From contig NC_135560.1 of the NCBI RefSeq assembly GCF_964340395.1, positions 23,114,175 to 23,144,174 on the forward strand: a stretch of DNA of 30,000 bases, written 5' to 3'. The position numbers and the translations under genes are program-made. The stretch is from Glandiceps talaboti. Taxonomy: Eukaryota; Hemichordata; Enteropneusta; Spengelidae. Positions within the stretch are counted from its first letter, which is position 1. Each line of letters opens with the position of its first letter. The notes beneath the pieces are model-generated. The model saw only the letters and a list, made by a program, of their open reading frames with translations. It did not search any database and had not been told where the DNA came from. Positions 1 through 21,314 of this stretch are shown piece by piece.

Positions 1-754
1 ACTCACAACAATGTAGTGACTGTTAACTCCTTCATTTTCAATACTGAATTTCCTTCTGCATTGTTTGCTTTTCATCTACAGCGGCATGAATCTTTATAGT
101 TTACTTTGACCAGTAAATTTAAGACAAGATTTGTGACTTTTATTCATGGAAAATGGTTACTAATTATATAATATGATATAATAATAATGGTTTATTTTCA
201 ACTCAAAATGGTGACCATTAATGGTAAAATAAAATGAGCCAATACATGATTAAAAAGTCTGGAAAAAGACATGATGATCGATAAAAAGAATTGTATGGCT
301 ATAGTAAAAGTAATTTCTGAAAACACAGAAAAAAATGGTAAACTATGGAAATAAAATTTGTAAAACAGTCACAAAAACAGAGTTCAACATGAAAATAAGT
401 TACATAACAAACATACTACTGGTTCAACTAACATAACAAACACACTACTCGTACAACTTAGTCATAACAGACACACTACTGGTTCAATTTTATACAATTC
501 ATAACAGGACTGTTTTCCATATGTTTTGTTCTAAACTTGAATGTGATTTTGGTTTCATGTCAGGATTCATAACTAGGAGAATGGCTATCAGATACAATTT
601 GATGAAGTTTGTGTTGTACATTTACAATCTTACAACCAAATTGCTGGCAGATATTCTTATGCCTTTCTTCTAAACTAACACTACCAAGCTGACAAAGTAC
701 CTATTAATCCTGAAATAATGTTCAGTAGTATGTTTTACAAGTATTCTGGCTTAC
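1..754. other. LONP1 intron 3, no exon found; short 29-31-bp repeat at 403-489
   Basis: AT-rich, with stops in all frames and no further LONP1 exon recognised on the minus strand. Positions 403-489 hold three degenerate tandem copies of a 29-31-bp unit beginning CATAACAAAC and containing CACTACT. Confidence 0.6.
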
Positions 755-1454
755 CTTCTATGTCCCATAACAATCATACGTAGTTTGTCACCAAGGTCCT
801 GTAATTCATGAATCTGTACAAATGTACCAATAGGATATATATCCTCCATGTTGCCAACTATTTCAGATTCATTGCTGGAATTTGAAAGAAAATATGTATT
901 TTTATCACTACAGATACATCAATATCAAATCAAAATATTTAAAGGGCAATGCCACTTCCGGGATAAAAGTATTTTCATAAACTTTGGGTTCTGGAAAGTC
1001 ATTTCATGATTTCATATCAAATATTTTTCACTTGATTGCCAAGAAACACCAAATTGGAACTCTTGTTCACCCCAATAGGGAACTTGCAAACCTGCCATGT
1101 TGAATGTTGCATCATGGAAATGTGATAATAAATACTAATCACATAATATTGCAAACAATAATGTTATTGTTTTTAACCACAAATAATCAATTCATAGTCA
1201 CGCTGACCATTGTGAGAGATTTATTTTATCGGTAGCTCCAGATACATATGTTTACTAGTGACTGTATGAAAGGCGATGTGTCCAAATGAGCTGCATTTGT
1301 TCACTGTTTACACTGATGATGATGATCAATGCTCGGCAATCCACGAATTGTATAGGAAACCATATTTTCTCATCTTTTAATATTCATGGCAGTCAGTGTA
1401 AGTCTACTTGATGCAAGCTATGGTGTTTTCAACATCATGTACGTGTAGTGTAGC

Positions 1455-1498
<44 letters not shown>

Positions 1499-2048
1499 AT
1501 GTTTTGTGCTAGAAGGCAATGTGACTGAGTGTGAGGAGTTTTAGAACCTACCTGTCATCCTTTTTAAGGAAGACACCAGCATAGGGCTGTGCCAGTTGAA
1601 CTTTCCTACGGATCAGATCTACCAAAGACTTATCAGCAATCTATCAATGTATAAATACAGATGTAAAATAAAGGTAAAATAATTTATGTCTGACAATTAC
1701 AAGTCAAAAAGAAAAATATCACCTTGGAATCCATCTATAATTTCTTTGCTTTCCAAAAACAATTTTTGACATCAGAATTGGATTACTCAAAGTGTAGCTT
1801 GAACAAACCAAAACTTGTGTTACAAAATCAAGAAAATGTAGCAAAAGAGTCGTAGTACAAAACTTGCCAGGTTCAAGCTGTGTCAGATCAACTTGTTCCA
1901 TTTTCAGCTTGACCCATTATTAAACTGTGACAATCTCAACTTTTCACAAAGCAATCTTTCTTTATGAAATTGCACTCTTGCAAAAGGTAGGAGTATGGGG
2001 TTTTCAAAGTGCTACTGTTTGATCGTGGATAATTGTATTGTGCCTGTC

Positions 2049-2094
<46 letters not shown>

Positions 2095-2963
2095 TATTTT
2101 TCTATAGCGACTTCCATCAAAACAATAACAAACCGTTTCACAATAAAATATATAACAAATGATTAAAAATACAATGATAAAAGTAAGACCAGCTCGAATA
2201 CAATGCTAAAAGTAAAAGTAAGAACAGCTCGAATACAATGATGAGTAAGACCAGCTCAACTAATGTAAAATGATAAAAATTATCAACAAGTACATATAAG
2301 AATAATGGCAATAGAAACACCCACCTCAATCATTTTAATAAATTTCGGGAAAAGTGGATTACGACTAACAGCAATAATTGGCACAGGAGTGAACGACTCT
2401 GGGACAGTCATTGGAGTCAGGGATGTCATCGGTGGTGGAGTTGGAGGAGTAAACCGTCCTTTCCCATTGCTATTGCTGTCACCACCATCTTCTCCCTCTC
2501 CGCCACTGCCACTGCTATCGTCTCCAGAACTACTATCCCGGTTATCATCATCATTGGCACCGCCTCCTGTACTCTGCTCTCCGCCGTCTTGCCCACCGCT
2601 AGCACTTCCATCACTACCACCACTACTTCCGAATCCATCCCATTTCCAAATTTTACTACTTAAGGCCGGCATCGCCCTAGCAGATTCAAACTGACGCAAA
2701 ACATTTGAACGACACAGAGTTCTACCTGCACTACTCGTGATGTTACACAACGATGGACCATGCTTCGGGCTAGATGAATCTGTCCGAACAGTAAAATTTG
2801 GTGAAATGTTGTTACTGCTACATGAACTTTTGCATCTACGTTGTAAAACACAAGACCTTTCATTTTTTACACTTTGCTTCCAAGAAGAGAGTCTGTACTT
2901 CCAATACAGCGTCCGATGTTTCAGAAGCCCGGTCTGCTGGAGTTTCATCATGTAAGTCGCCAT
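755..2963 (-). CDS. LONP1: Mitochondrial Lon protease, first three coding exons (partial)
   Basis: ATP-dependent serine protease of the mitochondrial matrix that degrades damaged proteins. Exons on the minus strand: 2963-2325 (639 nt, ends phase 0, donor GTGGGT), 1640-1552 (89 nt) and 874-755 (120 nt, donor GTAAGC); phases agree. Exon 1 begins [17 protein letters not shown], a basic, acid-free presequence. Next comes a Gly/Ser/Asp-rich linker (about residues 109-165), then the start of the LON substrate-binding domain ([12 protein letters not shown]). Exon 2 encodes [19 protein letters not shown] and exon 3 [20 protein letters not shown], both close to the human LONP1 N-domain as I recall it. 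The AAA+ and catalytic Ser-Lys parts lie beyond the left edge; I found no further exon in 1-754. The ATG at 2963 was chosen because it opens the presequence. Identification is firm; the exact start is likely. Confidence 0.93.
1458..1498. repeat. (TTG)n microsatellite in LONP1 intron 2
   Basis: About 13 uninterrupted TTG copies, 60 bp downstream (on the plus strand) of nothing coding and within the LONP1 intron between exons 2 and 3. Confidence 0.95.
2050..2110. repeat. (TAA)n microsatellite with flanking dispersed-repeat sequence
   Basis: About 13 TAA copies (2050-2090) are followed by ACTTTATTTTTCTATAGCGA. This kind of flank (a triplet run plus a CTTTATT...AGCG motif) recurs beside TAA tracts in many marine invertebrate genomes. 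It lies in LONP1 intron 1. Confidence 0.7.
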
Positions 2964-3060
2964 TTTGATAAACGGAAGACGCGCAGGGGCTTGTGGGAAT
3001 TATTTTGGCAGCCGGAAGAGCGGAGCGGGGGGGGGGGGGTTCAAAATTTAGACCACCAAA
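2964..3060 (-). promoter_or_regulatory. Probable LONP1 proximal promoter
   Basis: GC-rich stretch directly upstream of the LONP1 ATG. It carries an ETS/GABP-type core (CCGGAAG, 3012-3018), a GCGCAGG segment resembling an NRF-1 half site, and a TGTGGGAA element. Such sites are common in promoters of nuclear genes for mitochondrial proteins. A G-run follows at about 3028-3039. No transcription start can be read from sequence alone. Confidence 0.4.
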
Positions 3061-3244
3061 TAATTTCTTTTCTACTTTGTGAAATGATGGTCACTGTAGT
3101 GATTAGTCTAGCTGCTAGACCTCGGATGTTCTTCCGATACAATACGACACACGACCGAACATCGCTATCGAGGATGCTCTCACTGCGAACTTCGTTCGTT
3201 TATCCGTGTTGTAAGAAAGCCCGAACGTCTAGCAGCAAGACTAT

Positions 3245-3366
3245 GTAGTGTCGTTCATGTTTGTCAGTATTTATATATATTTTTTGTTCGTTCGTTCGTT
3301 TGTTTGTTTTGTTTTGTTTTTGTTTTTCGTAAACATAACTAACAAAGCCTGGCCCCCATGTGGCCC

Positions 3367-3400
<34 letters not shown>

Positions 3401-3749
3401 AATCCAATTCAATTCATTTATTTTATTCAACATGGATTATTCAGAGGTTTACATTGTAAGTTAACAAAAGTTATTTTTTTTAGTATTTCAGATGTGTTTG
3501 TGTGTGGGGACGAAGGGGGTAGAAACCCCAACCTACACTATACACTATGGAACAAAATTATATCGACTAAATCGACAAAGACAGACTTTGGTATTATCTA
3601 GAAGTTTTACTAAGAGAACACAACTACATCTTTCACAAGATAAACATTACATTGCTTCAGATACGAAGTCAAATGACAACACATTCCTTGTATATTTTAT
3701 TAAATTATTGATTGGTTGGTTGGTTGGTTGGTTGGTTAGTTAGTTAGTT

Positions 3750-3783
<34 letters not shown>
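3245..3783. repeat. Cluster of simple repeats between LONP1 and SLC22
   Basis: The LONP1/SLC22 intergenic gap (2964-4105) has no supported gene. It holds a GTTT/GTTC tract (about 3286-3324), (CA)n at 3367-3400, (GGTT)n then (AGTT)n at about 3713-3750, and (GT)n at about 3752-3783. Open frames here are repeat artefacts. Confidence 0.85.
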
Positions 3784-3786
<3 letters not shown>

Positions 3787-4105
3787 AAAGTATATTTACT
3801 GACCCTTAAAATTCAGTTTCCCCTTAAGATAGATACATTGTGTAGAGTGTGGATAATTTGCCACAGTGCTCCTAACGCATACATGCATTTTGTAACTACT
3901 AGTATACTAGTATTATTTGAAATCTTGGATAAATACACAAACAGCAAACAAAACTAATAAAGCAATTTAGGATTTCGATATTCTACGGTGTGACTATTTA
4001 TAAAATTATAGTGAAAAATTGTTTTAATTTTCGTTGCATAGACTACCACTACCAAAGATCACTGTCAATGCTACCACTAAAACTTTCAATGCACACAGAA
4101 CAGTG

Positions 4106-10891
<6,786 letters not shown>

Positions 10892-11589
10892 TTTCAAACG
10901 AGTTCCGGATCCAAACTAATTTCTATAGCTGTGCAAACACGCTGATGATTTGTGGAATATTTGTTTCGTTTGACGTTTTTTGCATGATTTAAAATACTAG
11001 TTTGACAGGTTTGTTTACTGACGGTACTGTATATGACAACACTGCTGCCATATAAGAATACTGCCTAACAATACTTCAGCATTTATTTTATTGACAATGC
11101 CAATAATTCACCATGAAATATGAAATCTGATCTTTAAACTAAAAATCGTGCCAGTACAGGTAATGTTTATTGTACAAAGCTATGTTTGCACTGTAACCTA
11201 GGAGGGGACACTCTATGTACACCCCCTCTGCAATGGTTGATCGATGTGTGAGGGCGCCCTGTCAAGGTGTACCTTACAGACTACAATGCAATATGTATGA
11301 TATGTCTCACTAAGCACGACTACTAGTTTTAAATGTCTCAGGCTGCCATTGCTACTGGCTTTAATTTCACAATGTTATTGAGATTGGCAAAGACACACTA
11401 CACATATCTGTTACACATATGTAAGAATTTGACCTATGCAAAAACAAAATCAAAGACCATGTGAGATGGGCTTAAATTGCCCATTATTTTCCGCTATTGT
11501 GATTGCATTGTTTTATTTATTTATCCCGAATCGCGAATGAGCAGCAGTTTTCTTTCCTCTAATGTGTGATCCGGAACACCCACCCCCGG

Positions 11590-11640
<51 letters not shown>

Positions 11641-12653
11641 GAAGACTATTTACCGATATGTTTGGTTCCCGTTACCCGACCCAACCTAGTTTTAACGACG
11701 ATCCTCGTGTTACTTTTTGATCTTCGCACACAGCTGACAGACCAAGTAACTACACTCGAAACACTCTCACATCTCACATCCCATGTACCGACTCAACTTC
11801 TGTACCGGGATCACTACTTGAACCTTAGGGAATTAGCTCAGACTACACACAGTTTGTGTTTAAAGGTCTACACTGGAAACCAAGGCAAGCACCTAGCAAG
11901 TGCCTCGTTCATTGACTTCCCCCGAAGCCAAGTGCCCCCTGCTGCCAGTCCCAAGTGTTCTTTATTGTGACGTCCTTAAAGTCTAAATTTACATAACTCA
12001 TGGCCAATGGCCAAATAATTAATGCAAACCATATCAAAGTCTTCAAGAGGTGTTACCACTCCCAAAAGACTATTATCAAAACATTGACGAATGATCATTA
12101 TGAATCCTAGCTATTTATGAAATGCAGACTGTCGTCTCATGTACTCGAGTATGCTTGGAATCTTGCGGTCTGAATCCGATAGCCTTGAGACAGTCTGTTG
12201 ACCTTTCAGTCAAACTAGGACATGCGATGTTGTTAAAATATTGAAATTACTGAAATTATGAATATGTTTTTAGACCTAATTTGGAAGAACTTTTGTTTAC
12301 GTATTCGAGAAAAAATAACAAAATCGCGAAAATTGTGAAGTCTCGCAAGAAATAGTGGATGCACAAACTGATATCAACTTAAAAAGACAATATAAAACTG
12401 TTCTTCCAATCTGAATCTGTAATGGCTGTTCATCTGATGAGAGGAAAACTATAACACAGAGACAATATGGAAAACAAAGGAAAAAATAACTACCTGAACT
12501 AGACACTCACACATGAAAAAAATATATAAAAAAAAAATAAAATAAAAAAAATCTATCTACCCCCATCTAATCTAAAATTGGGCGTAATAGGAAACACACA
12601 ATTTTTTAGGCCTTAAGAATAAGCTGATCTGCTAATGTTGGCAACACAGGATG
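10892..12653. other. Intergenic gap, no supported gene
   Basis: Lies between the SLC22 start and the avidin stop, and would hold the SLC22 promoter. It contains (CA)n at about 11597-11638. The plus-strand frame 11566-11970 looks coding-like after the CA run (TDQVTTLETLSHL and so on), but I recognise no family; it may be a decayed mobile-element fragment. Beyond an A-rich stretch (about 12515-12552) I see nothing else. Confidence 0.5.
11248..11283 (-). repeat. Fragment of the SINE-like family
   Basis: Contains GAGGGCGCCCTGTCAAGGTG then TACCTTACAGACT, the conserved head of the repeats at 10.1 and 13.4 kb, without the GA tail. Confidence 0.55.
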
Positions 12654-15400
<2,747 letters not shown>

Positions 15401-15530
15401 ATATGTTTTTCCTAGTACCAAAAAATAAAAGATACGTTGACATTAAAGTATGGCTGTACATCAGTGATTTACATGTGAAAGTAGATGACACCACCCAAAA
15501 CCACCCCTCTCAAAAATAGATATGTTTTTT

Positions 15531-15619
15531 AGCACAACTGAACTGAGGTTCAGTAGTGCTATAGGGATCGCCCGGTGTCTGTCTGTCTGTTTGTCTGTTT
15601 GTTTGTTTGTCTGTCTGTC

Positions 15620-15660
<41 letters not shown>

Positions 15661-16140
15661 AACCGATAGCCATGATATTTGGTGGGTCCATTACCTTGGG
15701 TGTCTAGTTGGGAAATTGTTCAAATCAAAATGATCGCATTACAGGTGTGTGATTTGGGTCAAAAAATGTGATTTGGGGTCAAAAAACTTAAACTCAGAAA
15801 CTACTGGGCAGATTGGTGCACAATTTGGTGGGAACATTGTTAAGGGGGTGTAAAGTAAGATTTGTTCATGACGTGATGATTCCATCAGTGATATGCAAAT
15901 TAGGGCTAAAAGTGTGTCTTTGGTCAAAAATCTATAATTCCAAAACTACTGAGCAGATTGGGTTGAAATGTAATGGGAATGCATATAGGGATGTATGGAT
16001 GAAAATATATTAAGCATACAATGGTTCCATGAGTGATATGCAAATTAGGTGTAAAAATGTTCATTTTTGTTCAAAAACTTATATCTCAAAAAGTACTTGG
16101 TCACCGAGTCTGAAACTTGGTGAGATGTTTCTGAAATTGT
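15531..16140 (+). repeat. Stem-loop, (TG)n tract and about 146-bp tandem units
   Basis: Starts with an imperfect inverted repeat (AGCACAACTGAAC / GTTCAGTAGTGCT, 15531-15560). A TGTC/TG microsatellite follows (about 15577-15657). Then come at least three diverged units whose shared cores (CAAAAA-CTTA...AACTACTG...GCAGATTGG and GTGATATGCAAATTAGG) recur at 15780, 15925 and 16072. It has the look of a non-autonomous mobile element; the class is unknown. Confidence 0.55.
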
Positions 16141-16193
16141 TATTCTGCAGATTTTCTTCAAAACATTTTGAGAAAATTGGCCCTGGCGACCAT

Positions 16194-16735
16194 GACCACG
16201 CCCTTAGCAACAACCAAATGGCAGTATATTTTGGTCAAATAACAACACCATCTGGTAGACAAATGAGTAAACATTCAAAAAATGTATGCAAATACCCTAG
16301 CAAACATGACCACGCCCATAGCAACAGCCAAACGGTCGTGTATTTCACAAAGATAACAGGGATTAATAGACAATTGAATAAACATTCAAAAAATGTATGT
16401 AAATTTGCCTGGCAACAAGACCACGCCCATAGCAACAGCCAAATAATCACGTATATTGCAAAGATAACAACAGGAATAGAAAGACAAATGAATAAACATT
16501 CAAAAAATGTATGCAAATGTGCCTAGCAACAAGACCACGCCCATAGTAACAGCCAAATAATCACGTATATTGCAAAGATAACAGGAATAGAAAGACAAAT
16601 GAATAAACATTAAAAAATGTATGTAAATATGCCTAGCAACAAGACAACGTCCATAGCAACAGACAAATGATAGCATATATCGTAAAGATAGCAACATGGT
16701 TGGATAGGCAACTGGATAGTTATTCAACAAATGAA
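16194..16735 (+). repeat. Five tandem copies of a 110-114-bp unit
   Basis: Units start GACCACGCCCATAGCAACAG at 16194, 16308, 16419, 16533 and 16643 (the last is degenerate). Each carries TCAAAAAATGTATGCAAAT near its end. They follow directly on the 146-bp units and may belong to the same element. Open frames on either strand come from the period. Confidence 0.85.
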
Positions 16736-17000
16736 CACTTCTTGTTAGCATGGACTACCATATGGATAAACATTTTAAAAACCTGTACAGTTGTGCTACA
16801 ACGCCATTGGCGGTATTTTTTACTTCAGGATTCACCGTTGCTTATCATTGCTTATCACAGTTTGGACGGAGGTTACCTTAGCATATATTTACGAGGATTA
16901 TATCAGACAACACCCTCTAATCGGACATTGTCTGTTAGTGGGTTTTCACGGAAATTTTCGTCGCTTCATATTATAATGTGAGACAAAAGAGAAAAAATAA

Positions 17001-17408
17001 AAATCATTCATAGGAAATCAAGAATTATTTACTCATCTGTTCGATCACATTTGGGGGTTACCATGGTTACAGAAAGGACAGTTTAGGCTCTTCTGCCAAG
17101 GAAAGCCACTGTATGACACAGACACTATTGAGGTCCCTCCATTTTGTGATATTTCTGTCAATATTAGTGGCCATGGTGGTGGCAAATGCAAGTTACTGTC
17201 AGAACAAGCTCACCCAGGTAAATATTGTGGCCCCTGTTCAAAATGTGGTATTGACAAAACATCTCGTTGGTATCATAAAGTCACAAAATCTACTGAATGT
17301 CTTAACTGGTTGTTTGAAACATATGAAAAACGCTGTCTCTGTCCAAAATGTGTCAGACAAATTGATAGAGCATACGATAAGCCGGACGGCAGAAAACGAA
17401 AAATATGA
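17001..17408 (+). other. Cysteine-rich open frame without Met (135 codons, zinc-binding-like)
   Basis: Open from just after TAA (16998-17000) to TGA (17406-17408), with no Met codon in frame, so an ATG-based search misses it. The C-terminal half reads YCGPCSKCGIDKTSRWYHK, then ECLNWLFETYEKRCLCPKC and ends in a basic tail DGRKRKI. This gives C-x2-C-x2-C and C-x-C-x2-C clusters plus His, as in a zinc-binding fold. I do not recognise a named family. It may be an internal or last exon (AG acceptors at about 17015 and 17080) or a decayed transposon gene. No partner exon was found. Confidence 0.45.
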
Positions 17409-17499
17409 AATTTACCTGAAGTGCACAGCATTCACAGTACTGCAAGGAGTGTAGGTGACTGTATTGGGCGTAGTTATATTCATAGCACCTTTGACCCTT

Positions 17500-18620
17500 G
17501 GGGGTAGACCATTCGATATCCTGGGGGGGGGGGGGGCTTGGAAGAATGGTGGAGAGTCATTTTTTTCCCACCTGCCTGCCTGTGAATTATTTTTTTTCTC
17601 CTTCGCCTATGCTGGTAACTTTTTTTTCTTTTCATACATGTTTGATTTTCAATTAAATAACATCATTGACATTTTTTATGCCATGGTATGATGACACACT
17701 GAAATTGCAAATCGGAAATTTGATTGGTGAGCTCAAACATTCAGACAGACCAGTCAGTTTCTCCAGCCAGGCCGACAAAAAGTCACTGACCCTCGTGAAT
17801 AAAATTTCATGGCATCTGACAGTAAGCTGTAGAGGGGAGAGCTTTGAAACTGGGATATGTCCACCTCGTGTGTGTGGGGGGGGGGGGTTCTAGGGGGTAT
17901 CCCCCTAAAAGCCCTGGAGGAATTTTACTCCTAAAGGCAATGTTTAGGCTATTCACAGACACTTTAAGACAATAATTTGCAAGCTTTACAAGACAGCTCT
18001 AACATGTAAAAAGCAACTACATAAGGTTAAAACATTTTTGAAATAAAGTTTCATAGCATCAAGAGACCAGAACAATTTAGATTAAGTTCTTTTATAAACT
18101 ATCTAATAGTATGCAGATTACCATTACAAAACAGTCAAGTTCACTTTTGCCCCAAAGTGCAAGATAAGTGAAGCACTGATTGTGAAACAGCCAGATATTT
18201 ACATGGCATGTTCTGTAACTAGTGTGGTAACTAGGTCATACCTGTATATATATGTATAATTTTATGATGTATAGTTATGTTTGAACCTTTACATGAAGCA
18301 ATATGTTTTTAAAAAATAAGAAAGAAACAGAGGCAAGAACAAATATATATCCCACAGGCTAACGAAACTGACTGGTCCCTGACATGTGTTTGAAACGGTT
18401 TGTCTGATCTGACAAGTGCCCTGGTTGGAGAGGTACTAGCAGGTTGAACAGTATACTCGAACCTGTGCATCATTTCCCTGCCAAGACATCTTTTTTCTAG
18501 CAGTAGTGGTCCATCTCTTTTTTTCATCGCCCACTCATATCCAGATTTTTTTTCAAGCAACTCCATTTGGCATCTTTTTTCCCCCGAAATCTTCCAAGCC
18601 CTCCCCCAAGACATCAAATG
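17500..18620. repeat. Inverted pair of diverged repeat copies
   Basis: A plus-strand copy (about 17500-17780: GGTAGACCATTCGATATCCT, G-run, GGCTTGGAAGA, ... GACCAGTCAGTTTC) is matched by an inverted copy (about 18370-18620) with GGTCGACCATTTGATGTCTT, GGGCTTGGAAGA and the GACCAGTCAGTTTC segment. The copies face each other across about 600 bp that also holds a second G-run and TAGGGGGTATCCCCCTA (about 17892-17908). Frames through them are broken and not credited as genes. Confidence 0.5.
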
Positions 18621-18697
18621 GTCGACCCCTCAAGAATCTAGTGAGGTGTGCAACTAAGCAAAGCTAATAAATTATACTAATGTGTCACATGTAGAGG

Positions 18698-18911
18698 TAG
18701 ACTGTCGACAGTCGTTCGGGCCTTTGTTGCTACGTTTTTTTTATCTAAAACTGAAGTCGTTACCTCGCCCCGATCCGGCGCAATACTACAACCGCGTGCC
18801 CGAGGCACTCGTACAGTTCCTGTTACTACGTATTCAGTGCTACGGAGTGAGGCGACGACTTGTTTAAGATGAAACGTAGCAAAAAAGGCACGAACGACTG
18901 TCGACAGCTTA
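18698..18911. mobile_element. Small inverted-repeat transposon (MITE) with 9-bp target duplication
   Basis: Terminal inverted repeats TAGACTGTCGACAGTCGTTC and TAAGCTGTCGACAGTCGTTC (about 25 bp, three mismatches) enclose 214 bp. The identical 9-mer ATGTAGAGG flanks it at 18689-18697 and 18912-18920. A 9-bp duplication is typical of Mutator-like elements. The interior has no transposase, so it would be non-autonomous. Confidence 0.75.
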
Positions 18912-18920
18912 ATGTAGAGG

Positions 18921-21300
18921 CAAACATTACGGATCCCTGACGATGCACGAGTAAACATTTCTTGCCAGATATATATTTCTTATTTATTAGTGTGAGTTAA
19001 TATCTACATTGTCCTTGTCGGTGAAATCATGGCATGGTCAACTGAGAATCAACGATTTCTTTGAAGGCCTCGCATGTTTCATGGTGTACATTTTGTATAA
19101 ATTGATGTCAATTTGATTTGTAAATCGTATGCTAGCAGAGGGAGTCAGACAAGAAAAGCAGCCTGCATTAAATATAGCTGTATAGTTCACGGTTGTAAAG
19201 AAATGTACCATACGAGCGGGAAACTCTATCCCTTACTATAAGAACCGAGTAAAGATACATCCCCTTACTAAGAGTGGTATGGCCGCTATGCCCGGGGGTC
19301 TAGCTATATGTTGTACAGTTACAGTTGTCAAAACTAACCCTTTGTTCAGGTAGGCTTCAATCCGTATCGAAAACACTGTGTTATTGAAATTTTCGCTGCC
19401 CTGTACCCCAAGAAGGTGAACTAATGGTTTTACGATCACGCGATGTCTTTACTTTGTTTACTGCTTGCAACAATACACATTCTATGAGTTCAGTTTGTGT
19501 CTCGTCACGGTGTAATAATTAACTACAATATTATACAACAATGTTATCCAGCTAGCCTTAAGAACTTGTTGCAGCCTTACACATACTATCTGTAGCTATG
19601 GTATGGAAGAGATAATGATTAGGAGTAACATCATACCTTGTGAATAAATTTAGCCTATTCTAGTTGCCTATTTATTTGAGAAGAGTAATTTTATAAGATA
19701 TAGTGCCTTTTTGGAGAAATTGAAATGCGAGAGAAACTGGATGATGCAATAATACATATAGAATTGAAGGTTAAGATGCTACATGTGCAACGCTAACTGA
19801 TATTTCAAAACTTGATTTAGACAAAATCAAATCGATTCAAATGAGTACTTTCGAATGAGGTATATAGCTACAATGTGTTAGGTATAAATCAAAGTACTAC
19901 TGGGTATGGCGTAATGAAATGTTGAAATGTGAAATCCTAACTTTTGTTATGGTTCAAATCCAAAATTACATTAATTCAACTACTGACTTCAAACTTATCC
20001 AAGATATTTTGTCACATACATACACTGAACCAATAGTGCAGTGTCCCGCAAACAACAAACAGAACTTCAGAAACAATGACACTTTTTGAAAATAAAGACA
20101 GTCATGTATATATAGGAGGCCATTTAGAGGCGTAAGATTTCAAACAATACACACTATTTTTTTTTTTTTTTTTTTTTTTTTTTAATGAGGGCAAAAATAG
20201 TTGACGAAACAACTAATCGAGTTTTGAAAGCCTTTACTTGAATATTTGAACTTCAATATCTTTCAGAAGATGAATACACAAAACAAATTCTCTGACAGTC
20301 ACCTACCTCATGATACACACATGTAATTCAACATAGCCGCAAGAAATTTTGCAATTATACTCGGTAAACGATTGCTCCTTGAGTTAAATTTGCTTCAAAT
20401 CACGAGTAAAATATTTCGTCGCCCCCTTTCAGACCAACAGAATTTTCAAGCCTCCCCCTCTTCGCACTCTCATTTGTTCGTGTGCCCATCTCTCCCTATT
20501 TTCTCCTCAGCCCCTGCTGTGAATTCTACTAAAGGGTGCTTTCTCTTATTTTATACAACTAATATTATAAACAATCAACTGTACAGTTCAGAATGAGAGG
20601 CGCGCATGGTAGGTTTAATTAATATAGATATGACTTTGACCACTTGCCTATCGTAGGTTTTCATCAGTATTTTAATACAACACAACTCCAATATAGATAA
20701 AGTCAAATTGTTTTACAAGAGTAGCACTCGAAAGACGTCATGGGCAACGATAAATCCCAAAAAATTCATGTAGAACCAAAACACTCGCAAATATTTTTTA
20801 ATCCATTCTGCCGAATCAGAAAATATCTCCGGACAAAACTACCGCTTTAATAGTATTATAAATATATATGTTTTATAAAAACCAATGACTTTTAAATAAA
20901 TTTACAATAAAAAATAATAAGGTTTTTAATTCATCTTTTAAGATAAAATTAAAACATATATGTACAATAAGACATATCAACTATAACCCAGTTTACAACC
21001 GTGACAGAGGTATCGCATTGCCCTTTGGACTAGTACAAGCTTGTGTCATTTACACATTGAAATTGATTCCACGCGTCCACCGCAGCAGCATTGCAGGTAA
21101 GTAACATTTCTCTCGCAGACTTTAGTTAGAAACCACATTGACTGACATCCAGACTAAGAATTACATTGTTATGAACACGCGAAGTGCATGTTGGGATGTG
21201 TATTTAGGTAACATATTATGACTGGATAGAGACTGGATATGATTTGGTCAGTTAACACAACACCTACAATTACACATATACCTATCTGAGGCGAAATCTA
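18921..21300. other. Intergenic region, no gene recognised
   Basis: AT-rich. Notable only for poly-T (about 20157-20183) and a C/T-rich segment (20420-20530) sharing ATTTTCTCCTCAGCCC with about 10152-10167. Short frames have no recognisable content. Confidence 0.6.
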
Positions 21301-21314
21301 GCTAGCTGATTGCA

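Noticed and set aside
2305-2694. Plus-strand Pro/Ser/Leu-rich frame
   Set aside because: Antisense shadow of the Gly/Ser/Asp-rich linker in LONP1 exon 1.
16029-16526. 165-residue frame with repeated HSNSQ motifs
   Set aside because: Product of the 110-114-bp tandem units, open on both strands.
17113-17454. 113-residue frame starting MTQTLLRSLHFVIF
   Set aside because: Overlaps the cysteine-rich frame at 17001-17408 in another phase; its residues show no domain pattern, whereas the other frame does.
18309-18617. 102-residue minus-strand frame
   Set aside because: Lies in the inverted repeat copy; the matching copy at 17.5 kb has no equivalent intact frame.
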